Shown here: piece after piece, positions 34,909 through 43,053 of the stretch
Layout: every line of letters begins with the position of its first letter
Position numbering within the stretch: position 1 is the stretch's first letter
Source: Butyricimonas virosa
Lineage (GTDB): Bacteria; Bacteroidota; Bacteroidia; Bacteroidales; Marinifilaceae
NCBI RefSeq assembly: GCF_025148635.1
Contig: NZ_CP102269.1
Span: 1,612,001 to 1,676,000 of the forward strand
Direction of reading: 5' to 3'
DNA length: 64,000 nucleotides
Made by a program: the position numbers and the translations under genes
The notes under the pieces: model-generated
Database searches by the model: none
What the model saw: the letters and a program-made list of their open reading frames with translations, nothing else
Told to the model about the DNA's origin: nothing

Positions 34909-35984
34909 TGGATAAAGAGAGTAAAATATACGTGGCCGGGCACCGGGGACTGGTGGGGGCGGCCATCTGGAACAACTTGAAGTCGAAAGGGTACACGAAC
35001 CTTGTCGGGAGGACTCACGCGGAGCTGGACTTGCTGGACGGTGTCGCCGTGCGTGAATTCTTCGACAGCGAGCGGCCCGAGTACGTGGTTCTCGCCGCGG
35101 CTCACGTGGGGGGAATCGTCGCTAACAACACTTACAGGGCGGATTTCATCTACCGGAACTTGCAGATACAGCAGAACGTGATCGGGGAGAGCTTCCGGCA
35201 CGGGGTGAAGAAGCTGTTATTCCTGGGCAGCACCTGTATCTACCCCCGGGAGGCCCCCCAGCCGATGCGGGAGGATTGCCTGTTGACAGGCCCGCTGGAA
35301 TACACGAACGAGCCTTACGCCATGGCGAAAATTGCCGGTTTGAAGATGTGCGAGAGTTTTAACCTGCAACACGGGACAAATTACGTGGCCGTTATGCCGA
35401 CGAACCTTTACGGGCCGAACGATAATTTCCACCTGGAGAACAGCCACGTGTTGCCGGCTATGATTCGAAAGATATTCCTGGGCAAGTGCCTGATGGAGGG
35501 TAACTGGACGTTAACACGCCAGGATTTGAATAGACGTCCCGTGGAAAGTGTCACTGGAGAGGGAACTAGAGAGGAAATAGAGGCTGTACTGGGGAAGTAC
35601 GGCATTCACGCTGGCAGGATAGAGCTCTGGGGATCGGGACGACCTTTACGGGAATTCTTGTGGAGCGAGGACATGGCTGACGCCTCCGTTCACGTGCTGG
35701 AACACGTGGATTTCAAGGATACTCACGAGGCGGGTGCAAAGGAAATCCGGAACTGTCATCTTAACGTGGGCACGGGAGTGGAGGTGTCCATAAAGGAGCT
35801 TTCAGAACTCGTGGCTCTAGTCGAGGGATATGAAGGGAAAATACTCTTTGACACGTCGAAACCGGACGGGACGCCGCGGAAGTTAACGGATCCTTCAAAA
35901 TTGCAGGCCCTGGGATGGAGGCATAAAGTTAACCTTGACGAGGGGGTAAGGCGTTTATTCGAGTGGTATAAAAACACGTTGTAG
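34905..35984 (+). CDS. fcl: GDP-L-fucose synthase
   Basis: A 359-aa SDR epimerase/reductase with NADP motif 'IYVAGHRGLVGAAIW', 'LFLGSTCIYPREAPQPM' (catalytic Ser) and 'EPYAMAKIAGLKMCESF' (Tyr/Lys), followed by 'MPTNLYGPNDNFHLENSHVL'. It converts the Gmd product to GDP-L-fucose by 3,5-epimerisation and reduction. Length is slightly above the usual 310-320 aa: a segment around residues 195-240 (WTLTRQDLNRRPVESVTGEG and following) is longer than in E. coli Fcl, as in other Bacteroidales copies. It is translationally coupled to gmd and 2 bp from the next gene. Confidence 0.94.
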   Translation: MMDKESKIYVAGHRGLVGAAIWNNLKSKGYTNLVGRTHAELDLLDGVAVREFFDSERPEYVVLAAAHVGGIVANNTYRADFIYRNLQIQQNVIGESFRHGVKKLLFLGSTCIYPREAPQPMREDCLLTGPLEYTNEPYAMAKIAGLKMCESFNLQHGTNYVAVMPTNLYGPNDNFHLENSHVLPAMIRKIFLGKCLMEGNWTLTRQDLNRRPVESVTGEGTREEIEAVLGKYGIHAGRIELWGSGRPLREFLWSEDMADASVHVLEHVDFKDTHEAGAKEIRNCHLNVGTGVEVSIKELSELVALVEGYEGKILFDTSKPDGTPRKLTDPSKLQALGWRHKVNLDEGVRRLFEWYKNTL

Positions 35985-35986
35985 AC

Positions 35987-37138
35987 ATGGCGAAAAAAGT
36001 ATTCGTTTCCGGGTGTTATGACATGCTTCATAGCGGTCATGTCGCTTTTTTTAAGGACGCGGCACGCTACGGGGACTTGTATGTCGGGATCGGTTCAGAC
36101 GCGACAATATTCGGGTTGAAAGCGAGGCAAACGGTTTGTTCGGAGGCGGAACGCCTCTACATGGTAAAGGCCATACGTCACGTGAAGGATGCCTGTATTA
36201 ACGAGGGTTCCGGGATGATGGATTTCGTGAAAAGCGTGGAACGAATCAAGCCCGATATTTTCGTGGTGAATGAAGACGGGGACTCGGACGTGAAGAGAAC
36301 GTTTTGCGAGGAACGAGGGATTGAATACGTGGTATTGAAACGTGTACCGGATGCCGGTTTGGAAGCTCGCTCGACGACGGCCATTCGAACCACGGTAAAG
36401 TCCCGGTTACCTTTCCGCCTGGATCTCGCGGGAACCTGGATCGACCAACCTCACGTTTCGAAATTTCACCCGGGCTGGGCGTTGACGATTTCACTGGAGC
36501 CCACGATAGAGTTCGAGGAGCGATGCGGGATGTCGACATCGACGCGTAACGCGGCCAAGAAAATCTGGCCGTACCAGTTACCCAATTATAACAGCGAGAT
36601 GCTGGCCAGGTTGCTTTTTTGTTTCGAGAACGAACCGAACAAGCAAGAACACGTGTCCGGAGCCCAAGACGCTATCGGAATCTGTGTCCCCGGCTTGAGC
36701 CGTCATTATTACGATAATAATTACTGGCCGGATAAAATAGAGACTTGCGTGGATGAAGATATCCTTTGCTGGTTGGAAGAACATATTTGCATGAAGTTAA
36801 TGTTTCCCCGGCGACCGGGAACGTCTGTCGTGAAGGGTTGTAACTTGAATGAAGAGAACGTGAAAGCGTTGGCGGACGCGGCGTCCCGTTGCTGGGATGC
36901 CATCATGAGAAAGGACCTGGACGGTTTCGCGGCGGCTTTTAAAGCTTCTTTCGAGGCTCAAATCAAGTTGTTCCCGGGAATGTTGGCAGATGGTGTCGAG
37001 GAAGAGATCGCCAAGTATAAAGATCGGGTTTTGGCCTGGAAAATGCCCGGGGCCGGGGGTGGAGGTTACCTGGCGATGGTGTGCGAAAAACCGTTGGAGG
37101 ATTCGATACGTGTAAAAATAAGGAGGAGGGGGGAATGA
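35987..37138 (+). CDS. Nucleotidyltransferase-GHMP kinase fusion, probable L-fucose salvage enzyme
   Basis: A 383-aa two-domain protein. Residues 1-130 form a cytidylyltransferase-like fold with the HxGH motif (VSGCYDMLHSGHVAFF) and the closing 'ARSTTAIRTTVKS'. Residues about 135-380 resemble GHMP sugar kinases: 'LPFRLDLAGTWIDQPHVS', 'SGAQDAIGICVPGLS' and the C-terminal 'WKMPGAGGGGYLAMV'. The usual central ATP loop (GLGSS) is only loosely matched by 'CGMSTSTRNAA', so kinase activity is uncertain. Neighbours are a mutarotase and a FucP-like permease, so it may phosphorylate or activate L-fucose. It is distinct from the large Bacteroides Fkp. Confidence 0.72.
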   Translation: MAKKVFVSGCYDMLHSGHVAFFKDAARYGDLYVGIGSDATIFGLKARQTVCSEAERLYMVKAIRHVKDACINEGSGMMDFVKSVERIKPDIFVVNEDGDSDVKRTFCEERGIEYVVLKRVPDAGLEARSTTAIRTTVKSRLPFRLDLAGTWIDQPHVSKFHPGWALTISLEPTIEFEERCGMSTSTRNAAKKIWPYQLPNYNSEMLARLLFCFENEPNKQEHVSGAQDAIGICVPGLSRHYYDNNYWPDKIETCVDEDILCWLEEHICMKLMFPRRPGTSVVKGCNLNEENVKALADAASRCWDAIMRKDLDGFAAAFKASFEAQIKLFPGMLADGVEEEIAKYKDRVLAWKMPGAGGGGYLAMVCEKPLEDSIRVKIRRRGE

Positions 37139-37470
37139 AAAGGTATTGCCAGACGTTGAAGTTAAAGGATAACGAGGAGTTGATCTCTTCTTATATCTCC
37201 GTGCACGAGAATGTATGGCCGGAAGTGCTACAAGGGATGAGACAGGTCGGGATTCTCGACATGCAAATCTACATTCACGAGAACTTGTTGTTCATGATCG
37301 TGGACACGGTGGATGATTTCGACTGGGAGAAGGATATGTCCCGCCTGGCACGATTACCAAGGCAGGCGGAATGGGAAAAACACGTGGCAAGATTTCAAGA
37401 CGTGGAGGAGAGCGCCTCTTCTAAAGAAAAATGGGTTTTAATGGATAAAATTTTTGAACTCGAAAAATGA
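37135..37470 (+). CDS. L-rhamnose/L-fucose mutarotase (RhaM/FucU-type)
   Basis: A 111-aa dimeric alpha/beta-barrel protein of the RhaM family. It starts 'MKRYCQTLKLKDNEELISSY', has the His of 'SVHENVWPEVLQGM', 'MQIYIHENLLFMIVDTVDDF', and closes with 'PRQAEWEKHVARFQDVEE', the Trp/His-rich active-site region. It interconverts anomers of L-rhamnose or L-fucose. The ATG at 37135 gives the proper N-terminus and an ATGA overlap with the kinase-like gene; a longer frame from 37081 lies inside that gene. Flanked by the FucP-like permease, fucose is the likelier substrate in this context. Confidence 0.83.
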   Translation: MKRYCQTLKLKDNEELISSYISVHENVWPEVLQGMRQVGILDMQIYIHENLLFMIVDTVDDFDWEKDMSRLARLPRQAEWEKHVARFQDVEESASSKEKWVLMDKIFELEK

Positions 37471-38795
37471 AACATTCATTGTTTAGATCCTCGTCCGGTA
37501 CAAATTACATCGTGCCTTTTATCATCGTGACTTCATGTTTTGCCTTGTGGGGATTCGCGAATGACATAACGAACCCGATGGTCAAGGCCTTCTCGAAAAT
37601 TTTCAGGATGACCGTGACGGAAGGTACGTTGGTGCAAGTGGCGTTCTACGGGGGGTATTTTGCCATGGCCGTGCCCGCGGCCTTGTTTATCAAAAGGTTC
37701 TCTTATAAAAGTGGTATCTTAACGGGATTGGCGTTGTACGCGACCGGGGCCTTGGCGTTTATTCCCGCCAGGATGACGGGCTCGTATTACCCGTTTCTGT
37801 GCGCTTATTTCGTTTTGACGTGCGGTTTGTCATTCTTGGAAACGAGTGCCAACCCTTACATTTTGTCGATGGGAGATGAAAAGACTTCAACACGTCGCTT
37901 GAACCTGGCACAAGCTTTTAACCCGGTAGGTTCCTTGCTGGGAATGTTCGTTGCCATGAATTTTATCCAGGCGAGACTGCACCCGATGAGCTCGGCGGAA
38001 AGGAATTCGTTGGATGATGAAACGTTTAACGTGATAAAGGATAGCGATTTGTCCATTCTAGTCTCTCCTTACGCTTGGATCGGTGTTTTTATCTTGTTCG
38101 TGTTTCTGGTCATGTTGTCGTGTAAAATGCCACGGGGAGAGAGAGAGTTGGAGGGGAAAACCGGTGAACATCTTTCCACGAGAGATGCTTTACGAAGATT
38201 GTATATTAATAAAAAATATCGGGAGGGGGTCGTGGCACAATTTTTTTACGTGGGTTTGCAGATCACGTGCTGGACGTTTATTATTCAATACGGTACCGGT
38301 ATATTCACGCGGGAGGGGTTAACGGAAAAGAGCGCGGAAATACTGTCCCAGAAATACAATATTGTCGCCATGGTGTTGTTTTGCGCGAGCAGGTTTGTAT
38401 GCACTTTCTTGTTAAAGTATATTCACCCGAGTAAACTGTTAATGTCATTGGCAACCTCGGGAGGAATTTTAATGCTGGGAGTGATTGGATTTGAAAGTAG
38501 AATTGGCATGTATTGCCTGGTCGGGGTTTCCGCTTGCATGTCCTTGATGTTCCCGACGATTTACGGTATAGCCCTTGGAGGATTGGGGGAAGAGGTGAAA
38601 TTAGGTTCCGCCGGTTTAATCATGGCCATTCTCGGGGGATCGCTTTTACCCCCGTTACAAGCGTTAATTATTGACGCGGGAATCAATAGCGGGCACTCGA
38701 CAGTTAATCTCTCTTTTATCGTCCCGTTGATCAGTTTTATCGTGATTATCATGTACGGGAAACGAACGTTAAAACTTTATGAAAATGAACAATAA
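37467..38795 (+). CDS. fucP: FucP-like L-fucose:H+ symporter (MFS)
   Basis: A 442-aa major facilitator with 12 predicted helices and family signatures: 'IIVTSCFALWGFANDITNPMV' with the membrane-embedded Asp/Asn, 'GGYFAMAVPAALFIKRF', and 'CGLSFLETSANPYILSMG'. FucP imports L-fucose, abundant in the mammalian gut. A close alternative is another sugar MFS of the same family (GluP-type), but the mutarotase and the kinase-like protein just upstream favour fucose. The stop overlaps the manC start region by 17 bp. It is unusual for a capsule locus to carry its own monosaccharide importer. Confidence 0.82.
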   Translation: MKHSLFRSSSGTNYIVPFIIVTSCFALWGFANDITNPMVKAFSKIFRMTVTEGTLVQVAFYGGYFAMAVPAALFIKRFSYKSGILTGLALYATGALAFIPARMTGSYYPFLCAYFVLTCGLSFLETSANPYILSMGDEKTSTRRLNLAQAFNPVGSLLGMFVAMNFIQARLHPMSSAERNSLDDETFNVIKDSDLSILVSPYAWIGVFILFVFLVMLSCKMPRGERELEGKTGEHLSTRDALRRLYINKKYREGVVAQFFYVGLQITCWTFIIQYGTGIFTREGLTEKSAEILSQKYNIVAMVLFCASRFVCTFLLKYIHPSKLLMSLATSGGILMLGVIGFESRIGMYCLVGVSACMSLMFPTIYGIALGGLGEEVKLGSAGLIMAILGGSLLPPLQALIIDAGINSGHSTVNLSFIVPLISFIVIIMYGKRTLKLYENEQ

Positions 38796-39825
38796 TCACT
38801 TGATAATAATGGCGGGGGGTGTCGGTAGCCGTTTCTGGCCGATGAGTACCCCGGAAGTCCCCAAGCAATTTATAGACGTGCTGGGTGTCGGTAAAAGCTT
38901 GTTGCAGTTGACGGTGGAACGTTTTTCCGGGGTGATACCGGCAGATCATGTCTGGGTGGTGACTTCAAAGGACTACAAGGAACTCGTGAAGGCTCAAGTC
39001 CCGGGAATACGGGACGAGCAAGTGTTACTGGAACCTTGCAGGAGAAACACGGCCCCGTGTATCGCTTACGTGACGTGCAAGATTAAAAAGAAATACCCGG
39101 GAGCGAATTTGGTGTTCTCCCCGGCGGATCACCTCGTGCTGGATACCGGGAAATTTCGAGAGGTAATCACGAGAGGGTTGGAATTCACGGCCTCGTCGAA
39201 CGCGATCGTGACGCTGGGCATGGAGCCTGATCGTCCCGAGACCGGTTACGGTTATATAAAAGGGGAGGGGAACCGGAACGTGGCGATCAGGAAGGTGCAG
39301 GCTTTTAAAGAAAAACCGGAATTGGCAGTGGCCAAGAGTTACCTGGCTGAAGGCGGTTATTACTGGAATTCCGGGATATTTATCTGGAACGAGAATACCG
39401 TGATCTCGGAATTTGAACAACACGCTCCAGACCTCGCCGCTAAATTTAGCGGTTTGAGCGACGTGTATTTCACGTGCCGGGAGCAAGAAGTTATAGACCG
39501 GGAATTTTTTGATTGCCGGAACATCTCGATTGATTACGCGATCATGGAAAAGAGCGCGAACACTTACGTTTACCCGGCGAGCTTCGGCTGGAGTGATTTG
39601 GGGACATGGGGAAGCTTATACACCCTTCTCGATAAAGATCGCGAGGGAAACGCCGTTATCGGGAACGCGGTAAAGCTGGTTGATTGTAAGAATTGCGTGG
39701 TGCATACCCCGGGGGAGAGAAAGGTGGTTGTTCAAGGTTTGGAGGGGTATATTGTTGCCGAGCACGGTGATACTTTACTTGTTTGTAAAAAAGAGATGGA
39801 GCAACAGATTAAAGAGTGGCAATGA
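38779..39825 (+). CDS. manC: Mannose-1-phosphate guanylyltransferase
   Basis: A 348-aa GT-A-like nucleotidyltransferase with 'LIIMAGGVGSRFWPMSTPEVPKQF', the pyrophosphorylase signature, 'EPCRRNTAPCIAYV', 'SPADHLVLD', 'ETGYGYIKGEG', and 'YYWNSGIFIW' and 'SIDYAIMEKS'. It produces GDP-mannose, the substrate of gmd. It lacks the C-terminal phosphomannose-isomerase extension of the bifunctional ManC type, so mannose-6-phosphate supply comes from elsewhere. The second Met (38785) is an alternative start. The 5' end overlaps fucP. It completes de novo GDP-fucose synthesis in the locus. Confidence 0.92.
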   Translation: MKMNNNHLIIMAGGVGSRFWPMSTPEVPKQFIDVLGVGKSLLQLTVERFSGVIPADHVWVVTSKDYKELVKAQVPGIRDEQVLLEPCRRNTAPCIAYVTCKIKKKYPGANLVFSPADHLVLDTGKFREVITRGLEFTASSNAIVTLGMEPDRPETGYGYIKGEGNRNVAIRKVQAFKEKPELAVAKSYLAEGGYYWNSGIFIWNENTVISEFEQHAPDLAAKFSGLSDVYFTCREQEVIDREFFDCRNISIDYAIMEKSANTYVYPASFGWSDLGTWGSLYTLLDKDREGNAVIGNAVKLVDCKNCVVHTPGERKVVVQGLEGYIVAEHGDTLLVCKKEMEQQIKEWQ

Positions 39826-39870
39826 AGAGTGTGTTGAGAATGGAAAGATAATGATAATAACACGATATTT

Positions 39871-41046
39871 ATGGAAGATCGAATTTGGCTCTCGTTAGCT
39901 CATATGGGCGGACGGGAACAGGAGTTTATACAAGAAGCGTTCGACACGAATTGGGTCGTTCCGCTGGGACCGAACGTGAACGCTTTTGAAAAGGCTCTAC
40001 GGGACTTTTTAATTGAAAATGGGAAATTGAAAGTTGAAAATGAGGGAAAACAAGTGGTGGCGTTGAGCGCTGGAACGGCGGCGTTGCATTTGGGGTTGAT
40101 ACTTTTAGGTGTTGGCGAGGGGGACGAGGTCATTTGCCAGAGTTTCACGTTTTCGGCGTCGGCAAACCCGATTGCCTATCTAGGGGCGACGCCTGTGTTC
40201 GTGGATAGTGAGGTAGATACTTGGAATATGGATCCGGTGTTGCTGGAGGAGGCGATTAAGGATCGAGTGGAGAAGATTGGACGGCTGCCGAAGGCGATTA
40301 TTCCCGTGCATTTGTATGGAATGCCGGGGAAGTTGGACGAAATATTGGAGGTCGCTAATCGTTATAAAATTCCTGTATTAGAAGATTCGGCAGAGGCGTT
40401 AGGTTCCGAGTACAAGGGGCGAAAATGCGGGACTTTCGGGGAATACGCAGCGTTGTCATTTAACGGGAACAAAATTATCACGACCTCCGGTGGTGGGGCG
40501 TTGGTCTGCCCGAACGAGGAACGAGCAAAACGAGCTTTGTTTTATGCCACGCAGGCGAGGGAGCAGGCACCACATTACCAGCACGAGAAGATCGGGTATA
40601 ATTACCGGATGAGTAATATTTGCGCCGGGATTGGGAGGGGGCAGATGTTCGTGCTGGATGAACATATTGCCCGGCGGCGGGAAATTCATGATTTATACGT
40701 GAAGTTACTGGCCGGAGTGAAGGGGGTGAAGGTGATGTGTCAGCCGGAAGGAGGAGATTTTAACTCGAATTACTGGTTGACATGTATCACGGTGGACCCG
40801 GAAGAGGCGGGTTTCACGAGGGAGGACGTGAGGTTAGCTCTTGATGCGGATAATATAGAGAGTCGCCCGTTGTGGAAACCGATGCACTTGCAACCGGTGT
40901 TTAAGGATGCTCCGTTTTATGGGAACGGGACGAGTGAACGGTTGTTCGAGATCGGTTTGTGCTTGCCATCGGGGCCAACGTTGACGGACGAGGATATAGA
41001 GAGAGTTACGAAAGTTGTGAGACAACTTTCTAATTTTAGATTTTAA
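39871..41046 (+). CDS. DegT/DnrJ-family sugar aminotransferase (PglE/WcfR-like)
   Basis: A 391-aa PLP enzyme. It has 'DTNWVVPLGPNVNAFEKAL', 'VVALSAGTAALHLGL', 'FTFSASANPIAYLGATPVF', 'IPVHLYGMPGKLDEIL', the Schiff-base Lys in 'ALSFNGNKIITTSGGG' and 'GYNYRMSNICAGIGRGQ'. It would aminate C4 of the 4-keto sugar made by the FlaA1-type dehydratase (4737), giving the substrate of the PglD-like acyltransferase. Residues 47-58 (LIENGKLKVENE) form an extra stretch encoded by the AT-rich repeat word 'aattgaaaatgggaaattg', absent from typical relatives. The gene ends the capsule operon. Confidence 0.88.
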   Translation: MEDRIWLSLAHMGGREQEFIQEAFDTNWVVPLGPNVNAFEKALRDFLIENGKLKVENEGKQVVALSAGTAALHLGLILLGVGEGDEVICQSFTFSASANPIAYLGATPVFVDSEVDTWNMDPVLLEEAIKDRVEKIGRLPKAIIPVHLYGMPGKLDEILEVANRYKIPVLEDSAEALGSEYKGRKCGTFGEYAALSFNGNKIITTSGGGALVCPNEERAKRALFYATQAREQAPHYQHEKIGYNYRMSNICAGIGRGQMFVLDEHIARRREIHDLYVKLLAGVKGVKVMCQPEGGDFNSNYWLTCITVDPEEAGFTREDVRLALDADNIESRPLWKPMHLQPVFKDAPFYGNGTSERLFEIGLCLPSGPTLTDEDIERVTKVVRQLSNFRF

Positions 41047-41140
41047 ATTTTAGATTGAAGAACTGAAAATAATTTGTGATTTACGATTTTGGATTGAGGG
41101 ATTAAAAAGATTTTAGATAGAAATAAGATACTCGATAATG

Positions 41141-41190
41141 AGGGCGTGACGAGAGTGTTAGAACTTTTGTCACGCCCTTTTTGTTTTTAA
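41141..41190 (+). terminator. Rho-independent terminator of the capsule operon
   Basis: AGGGCGTGAC (41141-41150) pairs perfectly with GTCACGCCCT (41169-41178) and is followed by TTTTTGTTTTT. It is a 10-bp GC-rich stem with an 18-nt loop, ending the plus-strand capsule transcript. Confidence 0.9.
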
Positions 41191-41246
41191 TTGTGAAAGG
41201 CATTAGGTGTTGAAAGGTCATCTTGCGGGATTTAAAAATAATCGTT

Positions 41247-41639
41247 ATGAAAAAAACAAATGATCAGACGAAATGTCTCATACGAGACTGTTTTTTTGTG
41301 CGTCAGGGGGAACGTAGGGAAAGATGTTTTTACTCGGAGATATTGTATGTGGAAGCTTCGGGGTGTTATTGTTATATCTATCGGCGGGATAAGCCCCGGT
41401 TGTTGATCGCTCATCCACTTTTGATGTTGGAGCCTTTTCTGCCGGAGGATCGGTTTAAGCGGGTTCATCGAAGTTATATTGTGAATCTTTACGAGGTGGA
41501 TGGTTTTATCGGGAAAGCGCTTTGTATCGGCAAGAATGTGTTTCCGGTTAGCCCATCTTACCGGACGGAGATATTCGAGTGTTTTGATTTTTGGGATATC
41601 GTGAGAAAGAAGAAGGGGCAAGAGGGTAAGGATTTGTAG
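41247..41639 (+). CDS. LytTR DNA-binding domain regulator
   Basis: A 130-aa protein starting at ATG 41247. It is a stand-alone LytTR domain: 'FFVRQGERRERCFYSEILYVEASGCYCYIYRRDKPRLL' followed by 'FLPEDRFKRVHRSYIVNL' and 'KALCIGKNVFPVSPSYR', the strands and helices that insert into the DNA major groove. There is no receiver domain, so it may respond to an unknown signal or partner. It sits between the capsule terminator and the holin/amidase cassette. The 22-bp palindrome at 41771, downstream of it, is a possible operator, an inference. In Bacteroidales such short LytTR proteins often neighbour phage-like lysis genes. Confidence 0.82.
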   Translation: MKKTNDQTKCLIRDCFFVRQGERRERCFYSEILYVEASGCYCYIYRRDKPRLLIAHPLLMLEPFLPEDRFKRVHRSYIVNLYEVDGFIGKALCIGKNVFPVSPSYRTEIFECFDFWDIVRKKKGQEGKDL

Positions 41640-41770
41640 GGAAATTCGTTGTTAACTATTCTTGTGGGATGGCCTTGTTAGACGATGCTTTAGAGTACAT
41701 AGAATTGTTGAAGGAGTTTAAAAACAAGGAAGCGGGATATTATGGGTAAGAATAAATAAAGGCGTGCAAT

Positions 41771-41792
41771 ATTTTCGTTTATAAACGAAAAT
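41771..41792. promoter_or_regulatory. 22-bp perfect palindrome (putative operator)
   Basis: The 22 bases starting ATTTTCGTTTA are their own reverse complement. The core TTCGT-TTATAA-ACGAA recurs as TTCGT-AAATTT-ACGAA upstream of the thioredoxin-like gene (55832-55847). It is suited to a dimeric DNA-binding protein; the regulator is unknown. Confidence 0.5.
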
Positions 41793-42009
41793 GATTATAT
41801 CCATGCAAATATTTATGTCGTGGACGAAAAAATTGCATTATTAAGGAGGTTATAACTTCTAGGGCTGATTCTATAGATTTACACGACAAACGAAGTGTGT
41901 ACACGGATAACATTGCCAAATTATAGAAGACGCTTTTCTTATTTATAAATCTGTTCAGATGTATTTTCCTGTCATTCGGATGATAAATGAGTGTGTTCGG
42001 ATACTATGG

Positions 42010-42040
42010 TTGGTAACGGGTGTTCTGGGGTGTACTTTTG
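42010..42040 (+). promoter_or_regulatory. Promoter of the holin-like/amidase cassette
   Basis: TTG at 42010-42012, 20 bp spacing, then TACTTTTG (42033-42040), matching the Bacteroidetes TAnnTTTG consensus. The predicted start lies about 20 nt before the ATG at 42068, so the cassette is transcribed independently of the capsule operon. Confidence 0.75.
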
Positions 42041-42067
42041 GTATATCAAATTTAAAAACAGAAGATT

Positions 42068-42439
42068 ATGGGTGTATTACAGAACGTGATTAGGGAGATT
42101 GGTGACATCGTGAACCGGTTGTCGGTTTCTTCGAAGGAGAAGCAGAAGATTCAGGAGGAAATTCAGTCTTTAGTGTATCGTTACAAGAGTGAGCTGGTGC
42201 GGGAACAGTCGGCGGCGGTGGGGGAAGAAGCCCGGGGAAATTGGTTGCAGAGGTCTTGGCGGCCTATCGTGATGTTGGCGTTTGCGTTGGTGATTTTGTC
42301 GGGGATGTTCATGGAATCGACGTTATTGTCCGATAGTTCCCGTTTGTGGGATTTGCTGGAGATCGGGCTTGGCGGTTACGTGATCGGGAGAAGCGGGGAG
42401 AAGGTAACAGAGAGTTTGTTGTCAAGGAAATGGAAATAA
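42068..42439 (+). CDS. Holin-like protein (3TM, GTA-holin type)
   Basis: A 123-aa protein with a basic/acidic coiled N-terminus (VSSKEKQKIQEEIQSLVYRYK), then 'RSWRPIVMLAFALVILSGMF' and a second hydrophobic segment 'LWDLLEIGLGGYVIGRSGEKV'. The 'RSWRP' entry to the first helix and the C-terminal 'GGYVIGRSGEK' are hallmarks of the 3TM holins of gene transfer agents and phages. It would form lesions in the inner membrane, letting the amidase encoded next reach peptidoglycan. It has its own promoter immediately upstream and overlaps the amidase reading frame. Confidence 0.75.
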   Translation: MGVLQNVIREIGDIVNRLSVSSKEKQKIQEEIQSLVYRYKSELVREQSAAVGEEARGNWLQRSWRPIVMLAFALVILSGMFMESTLLSDSSRLWDLLEIGLGGYVIGRSGEKVTESLLSRKWK

Positions 42440-42450
42440 AACGTGGTGTC

Positions 42451-43032
42451 ATGGAAATTATTGAAAATTTGTTGTTCGGGGATAACGTGACGTATTTGCA
42501 GTGTTCGAAGTGTAAAGTAAAGTTGTCTAGCGTGGATACTATTGTTTTACACGGAACAGTCGGGGCAGGGGCGATTTCATCGGCACTTTATTTATGCAGG
42601 CCCGACACGAGTGTTTCCGCTCACGTGGTGGTTGGAAGGGATGCGGAGATTTTCCAGTTGTTACCTTTTGACGTGAAGGCTTGGCACGCCGGGAAGAGTT
42701 TTCATGCCGGGCGGGTGAACTTGAATGATTGTTCGATCGGGATCGAGCTGGATAATGCCGGGGAGTTACAACGTGTGGGAGATCGATATTATTCGTGTTT
42801 CGGGCGGGAATATTCTCCCGATCAGGTGTACACGACGGAAGAAGAGGGGAGGGCGAGATACTGGCATTCTTTTACCGAGGGGCAGTTTGCGGTCACGGAG
42901 GAGATCTGTCGTCTGTTGAAAGCGTGTTACGGGATCAAATACTTGGTGAGACACTCGGACATCACCCCTCGAAAGACGGATCCGGGGCCGGCGTTTCCCT
43001 TCGATGAGTTGAGAAAAAGGTTGAAGTTTTAG
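42451..43032 (+). CDS. N-acetylmuramoyl-L-alanine amidase (Amidase_2)
   Basis: About 193 aa from ATG 42451 (ATG 42430, overlapping the holin-like gene, is the alternative). It is a T7-lysozyme/AmpD-type Zn amidase: the first Zn His is in 'IVLHGTVGAG', 'SAHVVVGRDAEIFQLLPF' follows, then 'LNDCSIGIELDNAG', and the last ligands lie in 'VRHSDITPRKTDPGPAFPF' (His and Asp/Cys position). It cleaves the MurNAc-L-Ala bond. No signal peptide is present, consistent with release through the holin-like protein encoded just upstream. Widespread in Bacteroidales as an isolated endolysin-like gene. Confidence 0.88.
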   Translation: MEIIENLLFGDNVTYLQCSKCKVKLSSVDTIVLHGTVGAGAISSALYLCRPDTSVSAHVVVGRDAEIFQLLPFDVKAWHAGKSFHAGRVNLNDCSIGIELDNAGELQRVGDRYYSCFGREYSPDQVYTTEEEGRARYWHSFTEGQFAVTEEICRLLKACYGIKYLVRHSDITPRKTDPGPAFPFDELRKRLKF

Positions 43033-43053
43033 TAATGAAAAAAGGAGGTAAGT

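Larger units (their letters stand above)
41640..42067. other. 428-bp gap with palindrome, promoter and possible microORF
   Basis: Between the LytTR gene and the holin-like gene. It contains a possible 26-codon frame (41669-41749, MALLDDALEYIELLKEFKNK then EAGYYG) with no support beyond its start and stop, a perfect 22-bp palindrome, a partly matching inverted half-site pair (41765-41779 and 41823-41837, 13 of 15 bases), and a consensus promoter just ahead of 42068. Nothing else was recognised. Confidence 0.5.
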
